From Owenia fusiformis (lineage: Eukaryota > Annelida > Polychaeta > Sabellida > Oweniidae): DNA of 64,000 nucleotides. This document shows, one piece after another, positions 10,954-24,304 of this stretch; the first letter of the stretch is position 1; every line of letters begins with the position of its first letter. The notes under the pieces were generated by a model that was not told the origin of the DNA, searched no databases, and saw only the letters and a list, made by a program, of their open reading frames with translations. The stretch lies in the NCBI GenBank assembly GCA_903813345.2, contig CAIIXF020000008.1, forward strand, positions 20,816,822-20,880,821, read 5' to 3'. The position numbers and the translations under genes were made by a program.

Positions 10954-13117
10954 GAGTTTTGAGGGATATGGTTTTACCTATGAGTGGATACTAGCATCTT
11001 CATCTTGCAAACAACAAGAAACAATAGACATGTACAATATTAATTATTAGTAGATAGCCTAATAATCATATTACAAGTGAACCGTAAGATGTTTTTAGAT
11101 ACCATTACTCACATTTCAGTAAATTGATAATAAAACAAACAATACATGAAACTATAACATTTAAAAGCAATTTAGGTTTTCAACTACATGTTATATGCTA
11201 TTTCATTTAAAAAATAACTGATGACATTTTTATTCGTATTTGTTTTCAAAAAGTAATTTGACTTAATTTCACATTTAAAATTTACATTTACTTGTAATAG
11301 TACATCAAATTGTGAACTACATATCCTTTAAGCTTTAATTTACATAAGATTATTTTGAACTCATAAGGTGTTATATTAAGTCATTTGGGGTGAGAATGAT
11401 ATGTTAGGCAAGGACATTTGTCCCATCGAGTAATATCAGATCTAGTTCTTTTCAAGAACCTGTACCCCTCCCCCTTGTTTCCACTGTGATAGAGAGTGTC
11501 ATGGAGGGGATGGTCCTGTGGCAATATTCTATTCCAGATCACAGTAAAACCTATCTGAAACAAATGATGCCCAAATTGTGAAGCCAGCCAGGTGTCCATC
11601 AGCTCCAAATATAATGTCTTGTAAGAACCAACCTAATGTGGCTACGTTAGACTGGGGGAGGGGGTAAACCAGGATTAAGGTTCACATAACATGAGAGTCA
11701 ATGGGGAACAATAGAGAAAACATATTCTTTAGAGGCATTCAAATACAAATACGCTAGTTTCACTATAGCTTTCTCACTTTGCAGAATGATTTTCCCAGCT
11801 CTGAGAATTTAATATGGTAGTGTTTTATTAGTTTACCTGCATCATTATTCTTGTTAGAAGTAGGTTCTACATCACATTAATGAAACTACGAACTTTCCCT
11901 TATTTGTTAATATTTATCATTATAGCTTCATTGAGCAGATAAATGTTGATAAACAAAACAATTCAATTGACCATTTGTGGACATTTGTGGACGTTTGTAT
12001 GCAAATCCTCCTGGTATACATCATGGACAAGCCATCAATGTCTCATTTCATAGTGACTCATGGATACCATTCTCTTTAATCAATTATACACAGAGAGGGT
12101 TAGAATAGAAATAATTCAAGAATAATCTAAATTATCTTGCCTTGTTAAAGCAATCATTTGCAGTTCATTAAATTCAATCGTTTTTCAAAACTCTACAAAT
12201 ACAGGCAAATCCTTCTCTTTAATGAACATTCCACATTCTATAGTAGTGACTGTGATGCAAGCTGAAAACTGTTTGGTTGAAGGTTCTTCACACAAAAATA
12301 CATCCTCTCCATGCAGTCATTATAAGATTTAGTTGATCATGGTAAGATCAGCAGGTTCTACAAGATCTATATCAGTCCTGGCTGGTATGCCAGAGCCCCT
12401 CTCATCTCATCGTTTGCTAGAAGGATAAAGACAAAAGGGTTGTTATGGTATATTGGTCTGTTTCTTACAACTCCGGCAAGGACTTCCCTTTATAGTCACT
12501 TATAGAGATGGAGGAGTATGTTGCCAGTAACTCTCTGATACATGAGGAGATGACAGGCATACCCCCAGGGAGACAACAACCATTTGTCACTATACTGTCA
12601 ACACAAATCCACACCAAAAACTGTGAAAATTATGCAATCATTTGTCTTATGTTCTTGCATATGAACTATGAGAGAAAGTGACAAATATGGTTGCTGTATA
12701 CTTAAGAGCGTGACTTTCCAACCAAGCTATGAAACATTGGGAACTCCTCTCAAATTGCATGGCACTGCACAAAGGAAAGTACAAGGAAGTAGACTTTCAA
12801 AAATGGATTTGCTGCAAGGTGTATGGTGTTTGTCAACACTAGAAACTTAAAGATAATAGTTTATATTAATGTTATTGTAGACTATATGGTAGAACACTTG
12901 TCTCTGTCATTACTAGATCACTTGTCCCTGCATCTGTCTTATATCTAAATGTGGTGACAGCATACCAAAACACTTGGGACTTGGGAAAATCAACACTTTA
13001 GATACTAATATAGAAAAATATCTTGTTGGATTCTGTAAAAAAACAAGAGCTCCAACCCCAACCCAAAAAGGCCCACTGATCAAGGCCCTTCAAAATACTT
13101 GGGCCTAAGAAATCCTA
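10954..13117. other. AT-rich stretch with two weak exon-like patches
   Basis: Apart from the 11.4-kb minus-strand frame listed separately, a pyrimidine-rich acceptor-like site on the minus strand (about 12420-12450) precedes a 15-codon open run ending in a stop. This is too short to count as a gene. The rest shows nothing. Confidence 0.4.
11381..11640 (-). CDS. Exon-like open frame, unidentified (very tentative)
   Basis: The minus-strand frame from about 11620 to 11381 stays open for about 80 codons in a GC-richer patch. It reads like protein in its middle part (GFTVIWNRILPQDHPLHD). A second frame over the same bases is also open for about 29 codons. A TTTGTTTCAG acceptor-like site lies inside it. 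There is no usable ATG at the head and I recognise no domain. Chance frames of this length are expected in 64 kb, so it may be nothing. Confidence 0.15.
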
Positions 13118-13132
13118 GGGGGGGGGGGGGGG
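13118..13132. repeat. 15-base poly(G) tract
   Basis: The longest G homopolymer in the window, followed closely by C-rich clusters. Confidence 0.9.
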
Positions 13133-13337
13133 TGCCTCCCCCAATCCCCCAGTACTTATAACAATGGTTTGACATTAAAAAGGATCCCAAAAAGGGGCAT
13201 AACTATCCTGGTATTATCAGTGATATATATACTGTTGATAAAGTGATATCTATTAAACTGTTTATCAAATCAGCAGCTGGTTCTTCTGTCATTTGTCTTT
13301 GCATGTCATCACTTTTTCACCAAAAAATCCCTACATG

Positions 13338-13570
13338 TAGGTCCCATTTTGAAGAAAAACCTTAGATTCGGGTCCCATCTTGAAAAAAATCCCAAGAACT
13401 GGGTCTACTTTTTGAAAATCCCAAAAAGTAGGTATTGTTTTTGAAAAAAAAATCACTGGTCTTATTTTTTAAAAATTACCTTAAAATAGGTCTATTTTTG
13501 AAAGAAAACCATAAATGTGATTCCATTTTTAGAAAATAAATCCCCAGATGTGGGTAGATATTTTGAATCT
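13338..13570. repeat. Minisatellite, about 8 degenerate copies of about 32 bp
   Basis: The consensus resembles GGGTCCCATTTTTGAA plus an A-rich AAATCCCAAGA part. Copies begin near 13338, 13370, 13401, 13431 and onward, with growing divergence. It ends next to a GC-rich 'GGCACCCCGGCCCG' and a C9 run at 13610-13618. A short open frame at 13517-13711 is a by-product. Confidence 0.6.
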
Positions 13571-13619
13571 CAGTGGCACCCCGGCCCGCTGTACAAAAAG
13601 TTGACCATGTCCCCCCCCC

Positions 13620-14930
13620 GGGACAGAAGGGATAATCAAAAATTTATTGGTAAGTTTGTTCGAACAGGTTTCTGGCCACTAGGGTGTAAATTCCCCAATA
13701 TGCTCCTCTAATTTTGACAGCATGCCTAAAACAACTCAAAATTAATTAATAGACCAATTAGCAAGAAAAAATGTAAGATATGCAACCTAATATAATCTCA
13801 GCAGAGGGGATGGGATAATCTGGAGAATATACACATAACTTTCATCACTTTATCCTAATAACCCTAAACCTCAGACCCTTAGGCCTTGTAACCTGACATT
13901 CTAGTAGAGATAACCTACACATAACCTCAATATAAAATCTTATCTGTATTAATTAAATCTGGCATTTTCATCACTGAGTGTTCTCAAGAGATCTTACATT
14001 GTCTTGTCTTTTTTGCAGGGGGGTGGGGGGTTTAGTTCTTACCTTACCTTTAACTTATAATAAAACAAACATACATTCAGCCAAAATTATATGTCAAGTC
14101 TTGACTTAAAGTTTTGAATTTTCTTACGTCTATTAACTTAAGTAGGGGTGGAATAGGTATATTGTCTCATGGGCTGTATTACTGCCATCTTTTTTATGCT
14201 ATCAAGAATTCTTTTGACTGCAATATCATAAAATATTTTGTACAGTGTTGATAAACTTGATAAACTGAGAAGGTATGTTTAAATGTCAGCTATATCTTTG
14301 AAATTTTGATTTCATTAAATCATGAAAACATTCACTTCAAAGTCGATTTAACTATTGCCACCTGGTGGCCAGTGTTTTGAACTTATTAAATCTAATAAAA
14401 AAAGGTCAAATTGTGAACTTATTCTTACATCTCTCTATGATCTGAACTTGTATGAGAGTAAAGATGTTTACTAGTAGAGCATTTGAGGTAGTAGATCTCA
14501 CATGGTGATTTATCTAGTTGAAATTATTTCTTGGAAACTAACCAAAATATCCTAGTAAGATTTGATTAAAACGCAGGTTTCTACTCGGAAACCTCTAAAA
14601 TACTTCATCATAGTAGTAACCTTAATAACCAAGAGATAAATACTGACTCATACCCTGGGCTCATACCAATGTAGGTCAACGCTATTTTTCACAGGATTTC
14701 ATTATGTTATAAAATCAGAGAAAAACATGCATGATTATTAGAGAAAATATTTAAAAGGTGACCCAAGTCTTATTGTAAATGTTTACTCTCAGAGAGACAC
14801 AAAATCATAACACTGATGTGAGATGTGTATTTGTTAATGTTTCACAAATTAACCCAGATTGATGCCAAGTCTGAAAGTAAAAAATAACAATCCGTTTCTG
14901 TATAAAGATAAAATGTCAAAAGCAAAAGAC
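13620..14930. other. AT-rich sequence; one GCCACCTGGTGGC palindrome
   Basis: The 13-bp palindrome at 14357-14369 also occurs inside the 435-bp element at 23.4 kb, and with one change at 5.1 kb. The surroundings here do not otherwise match that element. Nothing else seen. Confidence 0.45.
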
Positions 14931-14934
14931 AGTG

Positions 14935-15062
14935 ATATACAGTAGAAGTACACAAATCACAGTACAATTTAATATAGTATACCCTGTGCAGTACAATATA
15001 GTTCAGTACAGTGCAGTGAAGTTCAACACAGTTCAGTGCAGTGCAGTACAGCTCAGCACAAT
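14935..15062. repeat. Degenerate (CAGTACAGTG)n low-complexity run
   Basis: CAGTACA, CAGTGCA and CAGTTCA-type pentamers and decamers repeat throughout. Confidence 0.6.
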
Positions 15063-17105
15063 AACCTTATAACGGACACATATTTTGATACATATTTTTT
15101 AATCATGCTTAATTAATCAAAACTATTTCTGATGATACACTGCAGTCAATTAATAGCAAACTAGTAGGAACCACTGGTATGTTAATGGAATAGTACAAGT
15201 ATCTCTTTCATCTTTGCCAAATTACATTACAGGTATATTAATTCCAGGCAATCCTCCATGCACCACAAGAATATTTTCATAATTGTGTGGGAAAAGTAGA
15301 ACTTCTATTTAAGAGATTTGCCCTTTAGGTGAAATAGTTGTTGTTTTGTGTTTTTGTCACAGTAGGGAACATAAATGTTGTTTGCTACTCTGCTGTAAGG
15401 TGACTCCATCTATACCCAATACTGTATACTGTTTAAATAAATATATATAGCCTTAAAACCTATTAGATGATATAAGTATATAATGCTTTTTGCAGATTAT
15501 AAACATCTCTGTGGTGGGCCTCAGCTAAAAAATCATTATTGCACCCTCCTGCGATGTAATAATTACTTTATCACAAAACAACACATTTCCTTTGTACAAT
15601 TCTAATTGTACCTGAATATACATGTACCATTGTACCTGGGAATATTTGGAGCAAGAAGGCTTGAATCACTCTATCGCCGACAAACAAATATCTTTTATGA
15701 CAAATCATTTGTGGTAAAACATGCAAACATGAAGTTTAATTTATCAGAAACTATAATTAACTAAAAAGCAAAATGGCTTACACTTCAAACCTGTTATTAT
15801 TTTATGAACTTCTAAAGAACGTTGTTGAAAAAACTTCAGTGTCAATAAAAAACATTGTTCCTTATTCATAAAAAAACATTTTTTAAAGTCTAGGACTGTT
15901 CACTTTTCGATTACAGCTTCAAGCATTATTAACAAGGAATATTGGACCTTACTTTACCCTATATGTAAACTTCCTCAGTATGATCTTGTACTTGTAACAG
16001 TGAAGGACTTCCCCATGGACCGGATGGAGGAACATGCCCAATCCAGACTACTCTCTGCCAGAACTCAACTCCATGTACACTCTCAAAGCTAGATATAATA
16101 TGTAGGATATATCCAATCAAATTTGTAGATGGCATGTTGTGAATATGTACAACATTTTTGCTAATATATAACTTACAGTTGTTCTATCTACCTTATCTAT
16201 ACCACTCCTTTCTATGGAAATGGGAAGGTTTTGAGAAAGGGAGGGGGGAGGGGGCACCTAATACTTAAAAAATCATAACTCCAATCGGTCAGAAACTGAT
16301 AAAATGATGTTCGTAGACCTATTGAATGAAATATGAAGCAAAGTTAAGGTCTGTGAGTCGTAGGTAACGTGCTAGATCATTCTCGATCATAAATTGTTCA
16401 AATATATTTCAAATTTCTGACAATAGGATATATATCTAATTTTTATGTAATGATATGTTCAAATAAGGAAACATCCTTGTTGGTTTTCCTTATCGTGATG
16501 TAATTATCACTTTTGACAGTACTTGAATTGTTTCTGATAAGAATTCAAAAATTGCAAGGCAGAGAACGCATAACATGTACAAGAAATTAGCAGGAATGAC
16601 AGGTAAGCCACATTGCATTTGTTAACTTTTTGAATTTATTTCATTGCAAATTAAGTTCAACTAGTTTTGAATACTATCATTATGAAATAAATTGAATTTA
16701 ATCATAAGGGACATTAAATTTAAAACATGAAAATCTTCTTCAAACTTTGTATTTTTTCCATGATTAATAGCATATAAAAATCAAATTTTGCCTATATATG
16801 TACTTCTAAATTAGTCAAAAAATAGAACATGCATTATGCATTTTAGATATTTCAGTTGAATTTCTTTTATTTCCAAAGTAGAGAGACAGCTTGCCAGAAA
16901 TAAATCATGATATCAATTCTATTCTTAAGACATTGAAAGATTACAAATATAAATTGAAATATGTTAAGTGTTAACATAGAGATAGGTATATCAAGATCAA
17001 AGCTTCTGAAAGTGAATGCTTGTTTCATCACTCTATGTGGCCTATTGTTTAGATACCATTATCATTTATCATAGATTATACACTAGTCTTGACATATATC
17101 GTAGT
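15063..17105. other. AT-rich sequence; one GC-richer exon-like patch
   Basis: Apart from the patch at 15.99-16.09 kb listed separately, nothing is recognised. A G-rich run lies at 16230-16255. Confidence 0.45.
15992..16088 (-). CDS. Exon-like patch, strand ambiguous (very tentative)
   Basis: A 97-bp GC-richer island. On the minus strand, after a CTAG acceptor-like site, one frame reads about 32 codons with protein-like composition (VEFWQRVVWIGHVPPSGPWG) up to a weak GTACAA donor. The plus strand is also open through the same bases for about 88 codons (15829-16092), reading VKDFPMDRMEEHAQSRLLSA. Both cannot be right, and neither has strong splice sites. I recognise no family. Confidence 0.15.
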
Positions 17106-17165
17106 CTTACTTCAAGACACTGGACCCCTCCTGTTGTTAAAGTGAGGAGGGGGTCTTGAAGCAAG
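17106..17165. repeat. Interrupted hairpin, 13 + 8 bp arms
   Basis: CTTACTTCAAGAC and GTCTTGAAGCAAG pair (one mismatch), and CCCCTCCT pairs with AGGAGGGG inside. One arm carries a 6-base bulge (ACTGGA). Confidence 0.6.
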
Positions 17166-17192
17166 AAAGTGAAAGAAAAAGGCCAAAGCAGT

Positions 17193-17292
17193 CACTTTCT
17201 AGTTTTAACAAAAGCACAGTATTCCTTAATTATCCAATTATCATTAACTTAACAAAATAGTAACTTTCCAGTTTTAACAAAATCACAGTATT
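17193..17292. repeat. Imperfect 69-bp tandem duplication
   Basis: ACTTTCTAGTTTTAACAAAA plus GCACAGTATT at 17193-17223 recurs at 17262-17292 with a few changes. Confidence 0.55.
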
Positions 17293-17906
17293 TCTAAGTG
17301 ATCATATTCTAACTTACAGAACCATAATTTTAAACTGACTCAGGATCATTACAAAAGTAAAGACCGGAGTAAAACAAGAGACGGTGACATTATTAAGATT
17401 TCCCTTATTTTCTAATTCTACACGATTTATACCTATATTTCTTACTATACAGGTATTATGTTTGAGTCTTTTTCTCACATTTATAAAAATTTCAAATTAA
17501 AGCAAACTGGACATAAGCAATAACAAGGTAAACACCAAGACATACTATTCCAGGGAGCACCTGGTGGACAGTAGAGCAAGGAATGTGTGGAAGTTCATTA
17601 AAATAATTTTCTGTCATAGCTAAAATTAATGATGACATATATGAAGTGAAAGGTTTATTAAATTAAGATGTTAGAAGACCTGTCATGTAGCAACAAGTCA
17701 ATTAGTTTTACCCCTGTTGTGCAGAATTGTACTAATTGTACTATAATTCCCGCTCATTTGGAAAATGTAATTATAAATATGAATATATTGAACTGCAAAA
17801 TATACCCACATTAAATCAGCCAAAAATGAGAAACTACAATATATACTCTGGGTCTGGCTGCTTGTGGAATGCAGGGGTATTTTGGGTTTTCTAAAGATTA
17901 TAAAGG

Positions 17907-18012
17907 TAGGCTGATCTGGGAACTAACAAGGGGGGGGGGCAAATTTCAGGTCAGAGAAAAAGATTTTGGGCCCCTAAAACCCAAATATGGGCCAGCCCCC
18001 CCCCCCCCAGAT
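17907..18012. mobile_element. GGCGGATCTGGG-family mini-element
   Basis: The left end GGCTGATCTGGGAAC and the right end (reverse complement ACTGGCGGATCTGGGGGG) match the termini of the 48-bp element at 600. G and C homopolymers (17930-17939, 17996-18008) lie just inside each end. I could not find a target duplication. Confidence 0.5.
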
Positions 18013-18024
18013 CCGCCAGTGTTC

Positions 18025-20242
18025 TCCTAATCTTTGATAATATCACATGCAGTCTAACCAGAGGTATACATCTGATTTTGATGCCTCTGGTCAACATACT
18101 AAAGAGGCTCCTACTACTTTTTAACATTTTCTAGTTTTGTTATCATAACAAAAGACCATAGGTGGATGGGCCAATAAGCCTGCCCTCTGGCCAATAGTAC
18201 AATGGTACTTTACAGTTTGACAGTGGTCAATTCATTCTTCCAAGGTTCTTGGTAAGGTGATAGGGAAAAAGTATAAAAACTGTTTATCATAAATAATGAA
18301 TATCAATGTAGTTTGAAGTGATATAGTAAAAAAGACTGTTGAAATATCAAATTGAAGCATCACATTACAAAATGGGGCACATGTGTGCCTATCTCTAGGA
18401 TGATAAGGTTTCACATTGTATTCTTAAATTAATGACTTGGATGTACACTGGAGAAAAATGACACCATTAAAAAACTTCACTTATCATTTCTAATGTTTCA
18501 CTTCCTCTATAGAAAACCTAGTTTTAAAGGAATTGTATTGGATGGCTCTGAAATGAAAGAGATTTATTGCTCAGAAGTTTTAACAAATTGCAGAAATGTG
18601 ATATTCGAAAAGATACAGGTTATTCAGCCAAGTCAAAATATATCAGGTATCATTTTTAAAATATCTTACAAAATAGAGAATTGCTTTTTTTATTTGAGAA
18701 TAATCTATCAGTAATGTTTTGTAGGCTTTGTAGTCTGCTTGTTATAATTCAGATTCAATGACCATTTCTTTTACACAGAATGCCCATCCTACTATCAGAG
18801 ACACCTTTATGCATAACTGCACATTATGGCTCATTCATGATGTTCAAAGATTGCAGCATTCATAATATTTATCTTTACTGATCAGCCAGGTATCTTTTAA
18901 GTGTTGTATGTCTGATCAACTTACTCAAAATATGGACAATATGATACCAATTCTTGTGAGATCTAGGTCGACCTAAATATCAAATTATGTGTGGCATGTG
19001 AGTATTCAAAGAACAACTCAGGTCGCAGTGATATATAACTGCTCATTTTATGTTTTATTGTTACTGGGTTCAAAACAAATATGTGATTTGTTCACAGACC
19101 AAAAACAAGTAATGGAAGACAACAATTTAAATTGATAGCAGGGTTCCAAATTGAGGCACATCTTCGGGCTGTACAAGGTAATCAGTTATGACAATATAGT
19201 GTTAACATACACAAATAAATAATAAAAAACTTTTCCAGTATAGTTTTTTTATTCCAATATATAGTTGGCTGGGTAAATCTCTCAAAAACATATATGCACT
19301 TATTACTTTTGATCGGAAGAGTTTAAAGCGCTCAACTTCACAGGAAATAAATAAAAATCTTAATACTTCAACAGAACCTGAATTATCAAACTAGATTTCA
19401 TTAACAGAAAAAAGATATTGCCCAGTGGCTATCTTTAATAACTTTTGTGAGACATCTACTCTTGCATTGTAGATTGTTTTTCTTGTGGAATTTCGCCTTA
19501 ACACAAAGATCAAAAAATGTGAAAAATACTATTATTACTATTCTAATGAAAAAAAAACCAGATATTCAATATCTAAATGGAATTTTCCTATTGAAAATAC
19601 ACAAAAATGTGACTCTTTTTGCAAGGTAGGAGCAAATAGGGTGTAATTGTGGATATAATTATTTTTTAAATTCAGGACCTCGCCACCTGCCATTAAAGAA
19701 AAAATATCTGCACGCTTTTTAAAAGTGTGGGAAAGTGTGACTAAAGCAGCTAAAAACCAAAAATTTCTGGATGAGAGGATCTGTTTTAAATGACAAGGGA
19801 CCCATCTCCTATTCTAAGAATGAAGATAATGACTTTTTGAGATGACCTTTCATTTGGTCTTGAAGAGCAAACTACTGTATGTGTTTGTCTGATATTTCAA
19901 TGTCTCCTCATTTGTTCACATTGACTACTGACAGTTAAAGAATGGGCAGTTGAGGTTGTTGACAGATTTATAATTATTATTAAAAAACCATATTTCACAT
20001 CGATTCTTAAATTCATTGCCTCCTAAAATAAAGACTCATGGATATGTCATTTAAAATTTTTAAAAATATTATTCCAATTGGCATATAATATAGAAAATAC
20101 CGATTTTGCTTTTTGTAGGATATTCCAAACAGATCACCTATGCCAAATTTTGTTACAGGGATCTTCCTGGTCTATTTAAAGATTCACCAATATGTAAAAA
20201 TCCGAGCAGTGCATTTATACAATTTATTTATTAATATCTCTT
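18025..20242. other. AT-rich sequence, nothing recognised
   Basis: A 12-bp palindrome TAGGTCGACCTA lies at 18964-18975. Otherwise there are only chance-length frames. Confidence 0.5.
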
Positions 20243-20317
20243 TAAAATCCTCGTTTAATTTTATGGCTAAAATCCTCATTTAATTTCATGGCTAAAATCT
20301 TCATTTAATTTTATGAC
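20243..20317. repeat. 25-bp minisatellite, 3 copies
   Basis: Starts at 20243, 20268 and 20293 with the motif TAAAATCCTCATTTAATTT(T/C)ATGGC; two to three differences between copies. Confidence 0.8.
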
Positions 20318-22713
20318 AAAAGGTTTATTTTGAATTTCAACCAATGTGAAAACAGTACATCGAAGATCTTTACAGGAACTGTATGTTACTCAGTATAGGA
20401 ACATTTTGCAACTTCTTATCAGCACTTAATGCCATTTAACTTTCTCACCTCAAATTTTCCACCATGCACAATGTGATATAGTGAAACTGACAAACTTAAG
20501 AAGAATGTCTTTAAAATTACAAGCCTATGATAAAAACACTAATTTTTAACTACTAGGTTCAAGTAAGGGTTTTATCTCCCATTTTTTTAGGTAACTCATC
20601 TCCAATCTTCAGCCTATTAAATCGTCATTATAACATATTCAAGTTTTAAATTCATGAATAGTAAGGTCACTTCATTAGCCACACATTTCACTTTCACGCT
20701 GCTTCATTTTCATGACATTTATTTTCAAATCTATTTGTGATTTTTTCAAAAAGCCAGGGGCATCCTACTGAGCTTGTGAATTTATGACGATACCCTTTAC
20801 TGAAGTCACAATTTTGTGAATTTTTTACTTTAAGAGACTGGCAATACCAGACCATGTGAATAAATACTTTGCACAAAAAGAATGTTCCCAAATTCTTCAG
20901 ACTTCAATACCCCTCAGACTGACACTTATCAATAAGTATTATGACAGAACAATGTAAGCTTTTAGTTCTTTATCATGACGGAAGAAAATATTTATCAATA
21001 CATATTGATATACAGTTCAAATAAATAGAAACGAATAATAAAGTAAAGGAAAGAGTATTTTCATAGGAAATTATCATGAATATAAATCATTTAAAGCTAA
21101 TTCATTCACTAGAATAGTTAAGTATATATGTTTATCTTATATTTGACAGCAGTCACACAGAATATAAAAGTAATCAACTTTAGCCATATATTCCTGTCTC
21201 TACACCAAAAAACATACTTCATCAAAAGTTACAAACATAGTCAACAAGAAAGAAATAAAAATTATGGCAATCTGTCATTTTAAAGCAATGTGTGAACTTT
21301 TTGCTTAGCCTGATACTGATATTAAAGGCACATTGATGATTTTATTTTCGAAATATGCATGAAGGTCTATTCAAAGTCGGTTGTTGAACTTTTAAAAGCC
21401 ATGTTTAGACTTAGGATTGTGTGTTTCATGATCATTTTCTGCTCATCTTTACTTTGATAAACCGAAAGGAAATATTCAAGTTAAATCAATGTGATAATGC
21501 CATTTTTATAGAGACAGGAAAACAAAATGTTTTGAATAGGAATCATAGTAATCTAAAAAGTTTATTTAGAACATTTAAAATTGAATCTGTGTCAATTGCT
21601 GATATTAACACAGTTAATATTGAAAGATGGCGCTGTGCATTTGATATATTTTTGTGGTTCTTATGATACCAGCAATTTCTATCTAAATTATATGAAGCCT
21701 CACATATAATTTATATTTCAAAAATTAATGTGACACATCTATGAAAATATTATTGCACTTAAACTATAAAAAAATAAAATCTATACTTTTCACAAATATC
21801 AAAGATGCACTATATAGTATCATTATTATATCTATTGATAGAGTCAAAATAGAGTTAATTCAGGTTAAGTATATACAAGTTGAGCCATTACAAATTCTAA
21901 AGGATATTCAATGTGTTCGAGAGGATGTCTTTCCTATATCTTCAATAAATCATTTTAGATCCTGAAAGTTACACCCTGTATCTATATTTGCTTGAAACTT
22001 GGTACTATTTCACAATTCCAAGTTATTTCATACAATGACTTTTCACTTATTTATTTTTAGATTCTATTCCATTATTAACATAGAGGCACTTTCATTGGGT
22101 GCATTCATATAATTTAATTTCTGGGTCTAGCTTCTGGATAAGAGTTGGGAGGTGGATCTGAATGTTGCCCTTGTGTTTCCTGTTCTGCAAATAATCATTT
22201 TTAGTTACATATGATTTCGTGGGGTTTAAGTATGTTTGTGCTATTAAAAGGACACAGCATTTTAATAATTTCTGGTTGATCACTTCACAGTCTGTGAGTG
22301 CACTGTTCAGCTTAATTTAATCATCATTCATAACTTAAATTGGTTCCTAACTTCATCCAAAAATGTACCAGGACACAGGATGGACATTCATTAATTGCCT
22401 AATCTAATAACATCCTTCATCCTTTACATCAGTAATACATATAAAAAACAGCACCATTAGATTAATTCAATTTCCCCTAGATAATTTTTTTATCAAAATG
22501 TGATCAGGACTTCCAAGTCAATTTCTTGCAAAATATGTTTTTTTATATTTCTCTCTCAAATGTCTGAGTATACTACTGAAAATGTTCTCTCAAGAGGAGA
22601 TCCAATTGAATAAGCTAAACTGATTGCTTCATTTAAAATAGAACAGGATCTGCAGAGCACTGTACAGGTTGAAAGTCAAGGTAATAAAATATTCCTTTGC
22701 CAACAACATTCAT
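20318..22713. other. AT-rich sequence, nothing recognised
   Basis: Frames of 60-81 codons at 20.7, 21.4 and 21.7 kb are Ile/Asn/Lys-rich and fit chance AT-rich readings. No repeat ends seen. Confidence 0.5.
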
Positions 22714-22927
22714 TACAGGGTGTTCCAAAAATCACAACCGATGCAGAAAAGAAGGCTGATAATGATGGTACTAAAACAAACTTTACTCTAACTAAACAGA
22801 GTTACCCTATGAAATTTTCAGATATCCATGATAATTACATTGTCTGACAGATGCCTGAATTCAAAAAAGTTTCACTCACATAATTATTCCAAGTTTATCT
22901 TGGTAAACTATTTGGGGACATTCTGTA
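22714..22927. mobile_element. TA-flanked MITE (Tc1/mariner-like ends)
   Basis: The left end is TACAGGGTGTTCCAAAAAT and the right end (reverse complement) TACAGAATGTCCCCAAATAG. These are imperfect inverted repeats immediately flanked by TA at both sides. The interior is about 210 bp and non-coding. TA duplication and size fit a non-autonomous Tc1/mariner-type element. Confidence 0.55.
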
Positions 22928-23028
22928 TATCAAATCATAGTAAGCACAAGGGAATGACCAGTAATATCGACAGGCTGATTTTCTAAATGAAAGTCACATG
23001 CAATTGGCATTAAGCAATATGCATCCTG

Positions 23029-23459
23029 TTCAATAGTCTAGATGCGAGTAGAAATAATCTTGATTTACATCAATAAAACTTCACAATTCAGTCAAACTGA
23101 TATCATATTTGGAATCTACATGTAAAATCACACCTAGTGGTTTTGAAAAGAGTTTATCAACTTTGAAAATTTAATTTTCTTTGAAAATGTGACTTCTAGG
23201 TCGGGGAGATTCCCCATAGACCCCATGTTGTAAACCACAAAAATATCTTTTCTTGTGTTGGGCAGATAACATTTTCTTTCACTGGACATATTTTAATTTG
23301 TATAACTATCACATACATAAGGGTAATGTGAAAAGTGAACCACTAAAACTGATGAATAGTCAAGTTTAAGGGAATTTTGTAATACCCTGCCATGTTATTT
23401 CCCCCGAATCAGCCACCTGGTGGCGAAACTGGTAACTACCTACTCGCATCTGAGTAATT
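23029..23459. mobile_element. GATGCGAGTAG-family inverted-repeat element, copy 2
   Basis: Same orientation, length and interior as the copy at 4748-5182. It has the same AGATGCGAGTAG ... CTACTCGCATCT ends, the GAGATTCCCCATAGACCCCA block and GCCACCTGGTGGC. Divergence from copy 1 is moderate, so both are old. Confidence 0.65.
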
Positions 23460-24065
23460 CCTGTGATTGTGACATGAACATTGCTGTTAATATAGTATAT
23501 TTGTATATTTGACAAAATGAGTTCAATTTTCTATAATCTAAGCCCCAGGATCTAAGCACATACAATACATATTGATCTCTTGGCTCCACATGTTCTCTCT
23601 TGTGTTTCAATTAACAAGAAAACAATTCTCAAATAAAAAATAAGATCTAAGAAGGGATCAAGTGCATTATTGATCAATGTCTCAATCCAATGTGGCTTTA
23701 AATTGATCAGAAACACAATGCACTCACTTACCAGAGACGCCAATTAACTTACCAAGCAATCTGTCAATTTACTTACCAGTTAATAAGTGTATTATATCCC
23801 CTTACATCGAATCTCATCAATCATGGAATTGCGCACTTTTAGAAGTTGAGATGAATATTTGTAGAGTACAATTCACTTACCATGTCAAGTATAGCACATA
23901 AGGTTCAATGAGAAAAGTATTACGTTTCGAATCCACTTAACATGTAACAAACCTTTGTCTGAGGGAGGGGGAGAGAATACTACTTAATTAATTCATTGCT
24001 AAATGAATGATGGATGTTCAGTTCACTTATCATTTACATTTTTTTATTCAATTCAATTAACTTTA
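23460..24065. other. AT-rich sequence, nothing recognised
   Basis: No repeat boundaries or coding signal seen. Confidence 0.5.
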
Positions 24066-24069
24066 TTTC

Positions 24070-24250
24070 AAATAGAAAAGAAGTTGAAAGTTGTCAAGTT
24101 GAAAAGACCTTTTAGACCTTTTTTGACCTTGAAAAGGTCATTGAAGGTCTATTCTTGAAAATAAAGTCAGATTTGAACTTCTGAGAACTTGCAGAACATT
24201 TTGAAAAAAATTTAACTCAATCAAAACAGTATTTGTTAAGTCTATATGAA
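24070..24250. repeat. AGGTCA-rich repeat, dispersed copy
   Basis: Contains GACCTTGAAAAGGTCATTGA followed by AGGTC, then AGTCAGATTTGAACTTCTGA and CAAAACAGTATTTGTTAAGT. All of these recur in the array at 31.7-32.2 kb. Confidence 0.6.
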
Positions 24251-24288
24251 ATGTTGGCTCTACAAAGATAAAGAAATTGTGTATAACA

Positions 24289-24302
24289 CCCCCCCCCCCC
24301 CC
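24289..24302. repeat. 14-base poly(C) tract
   Basis: Uninterrupted C run, a G tract on the other strand. Confidence 0.9.
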
Positions 24303-24304
24303 TC

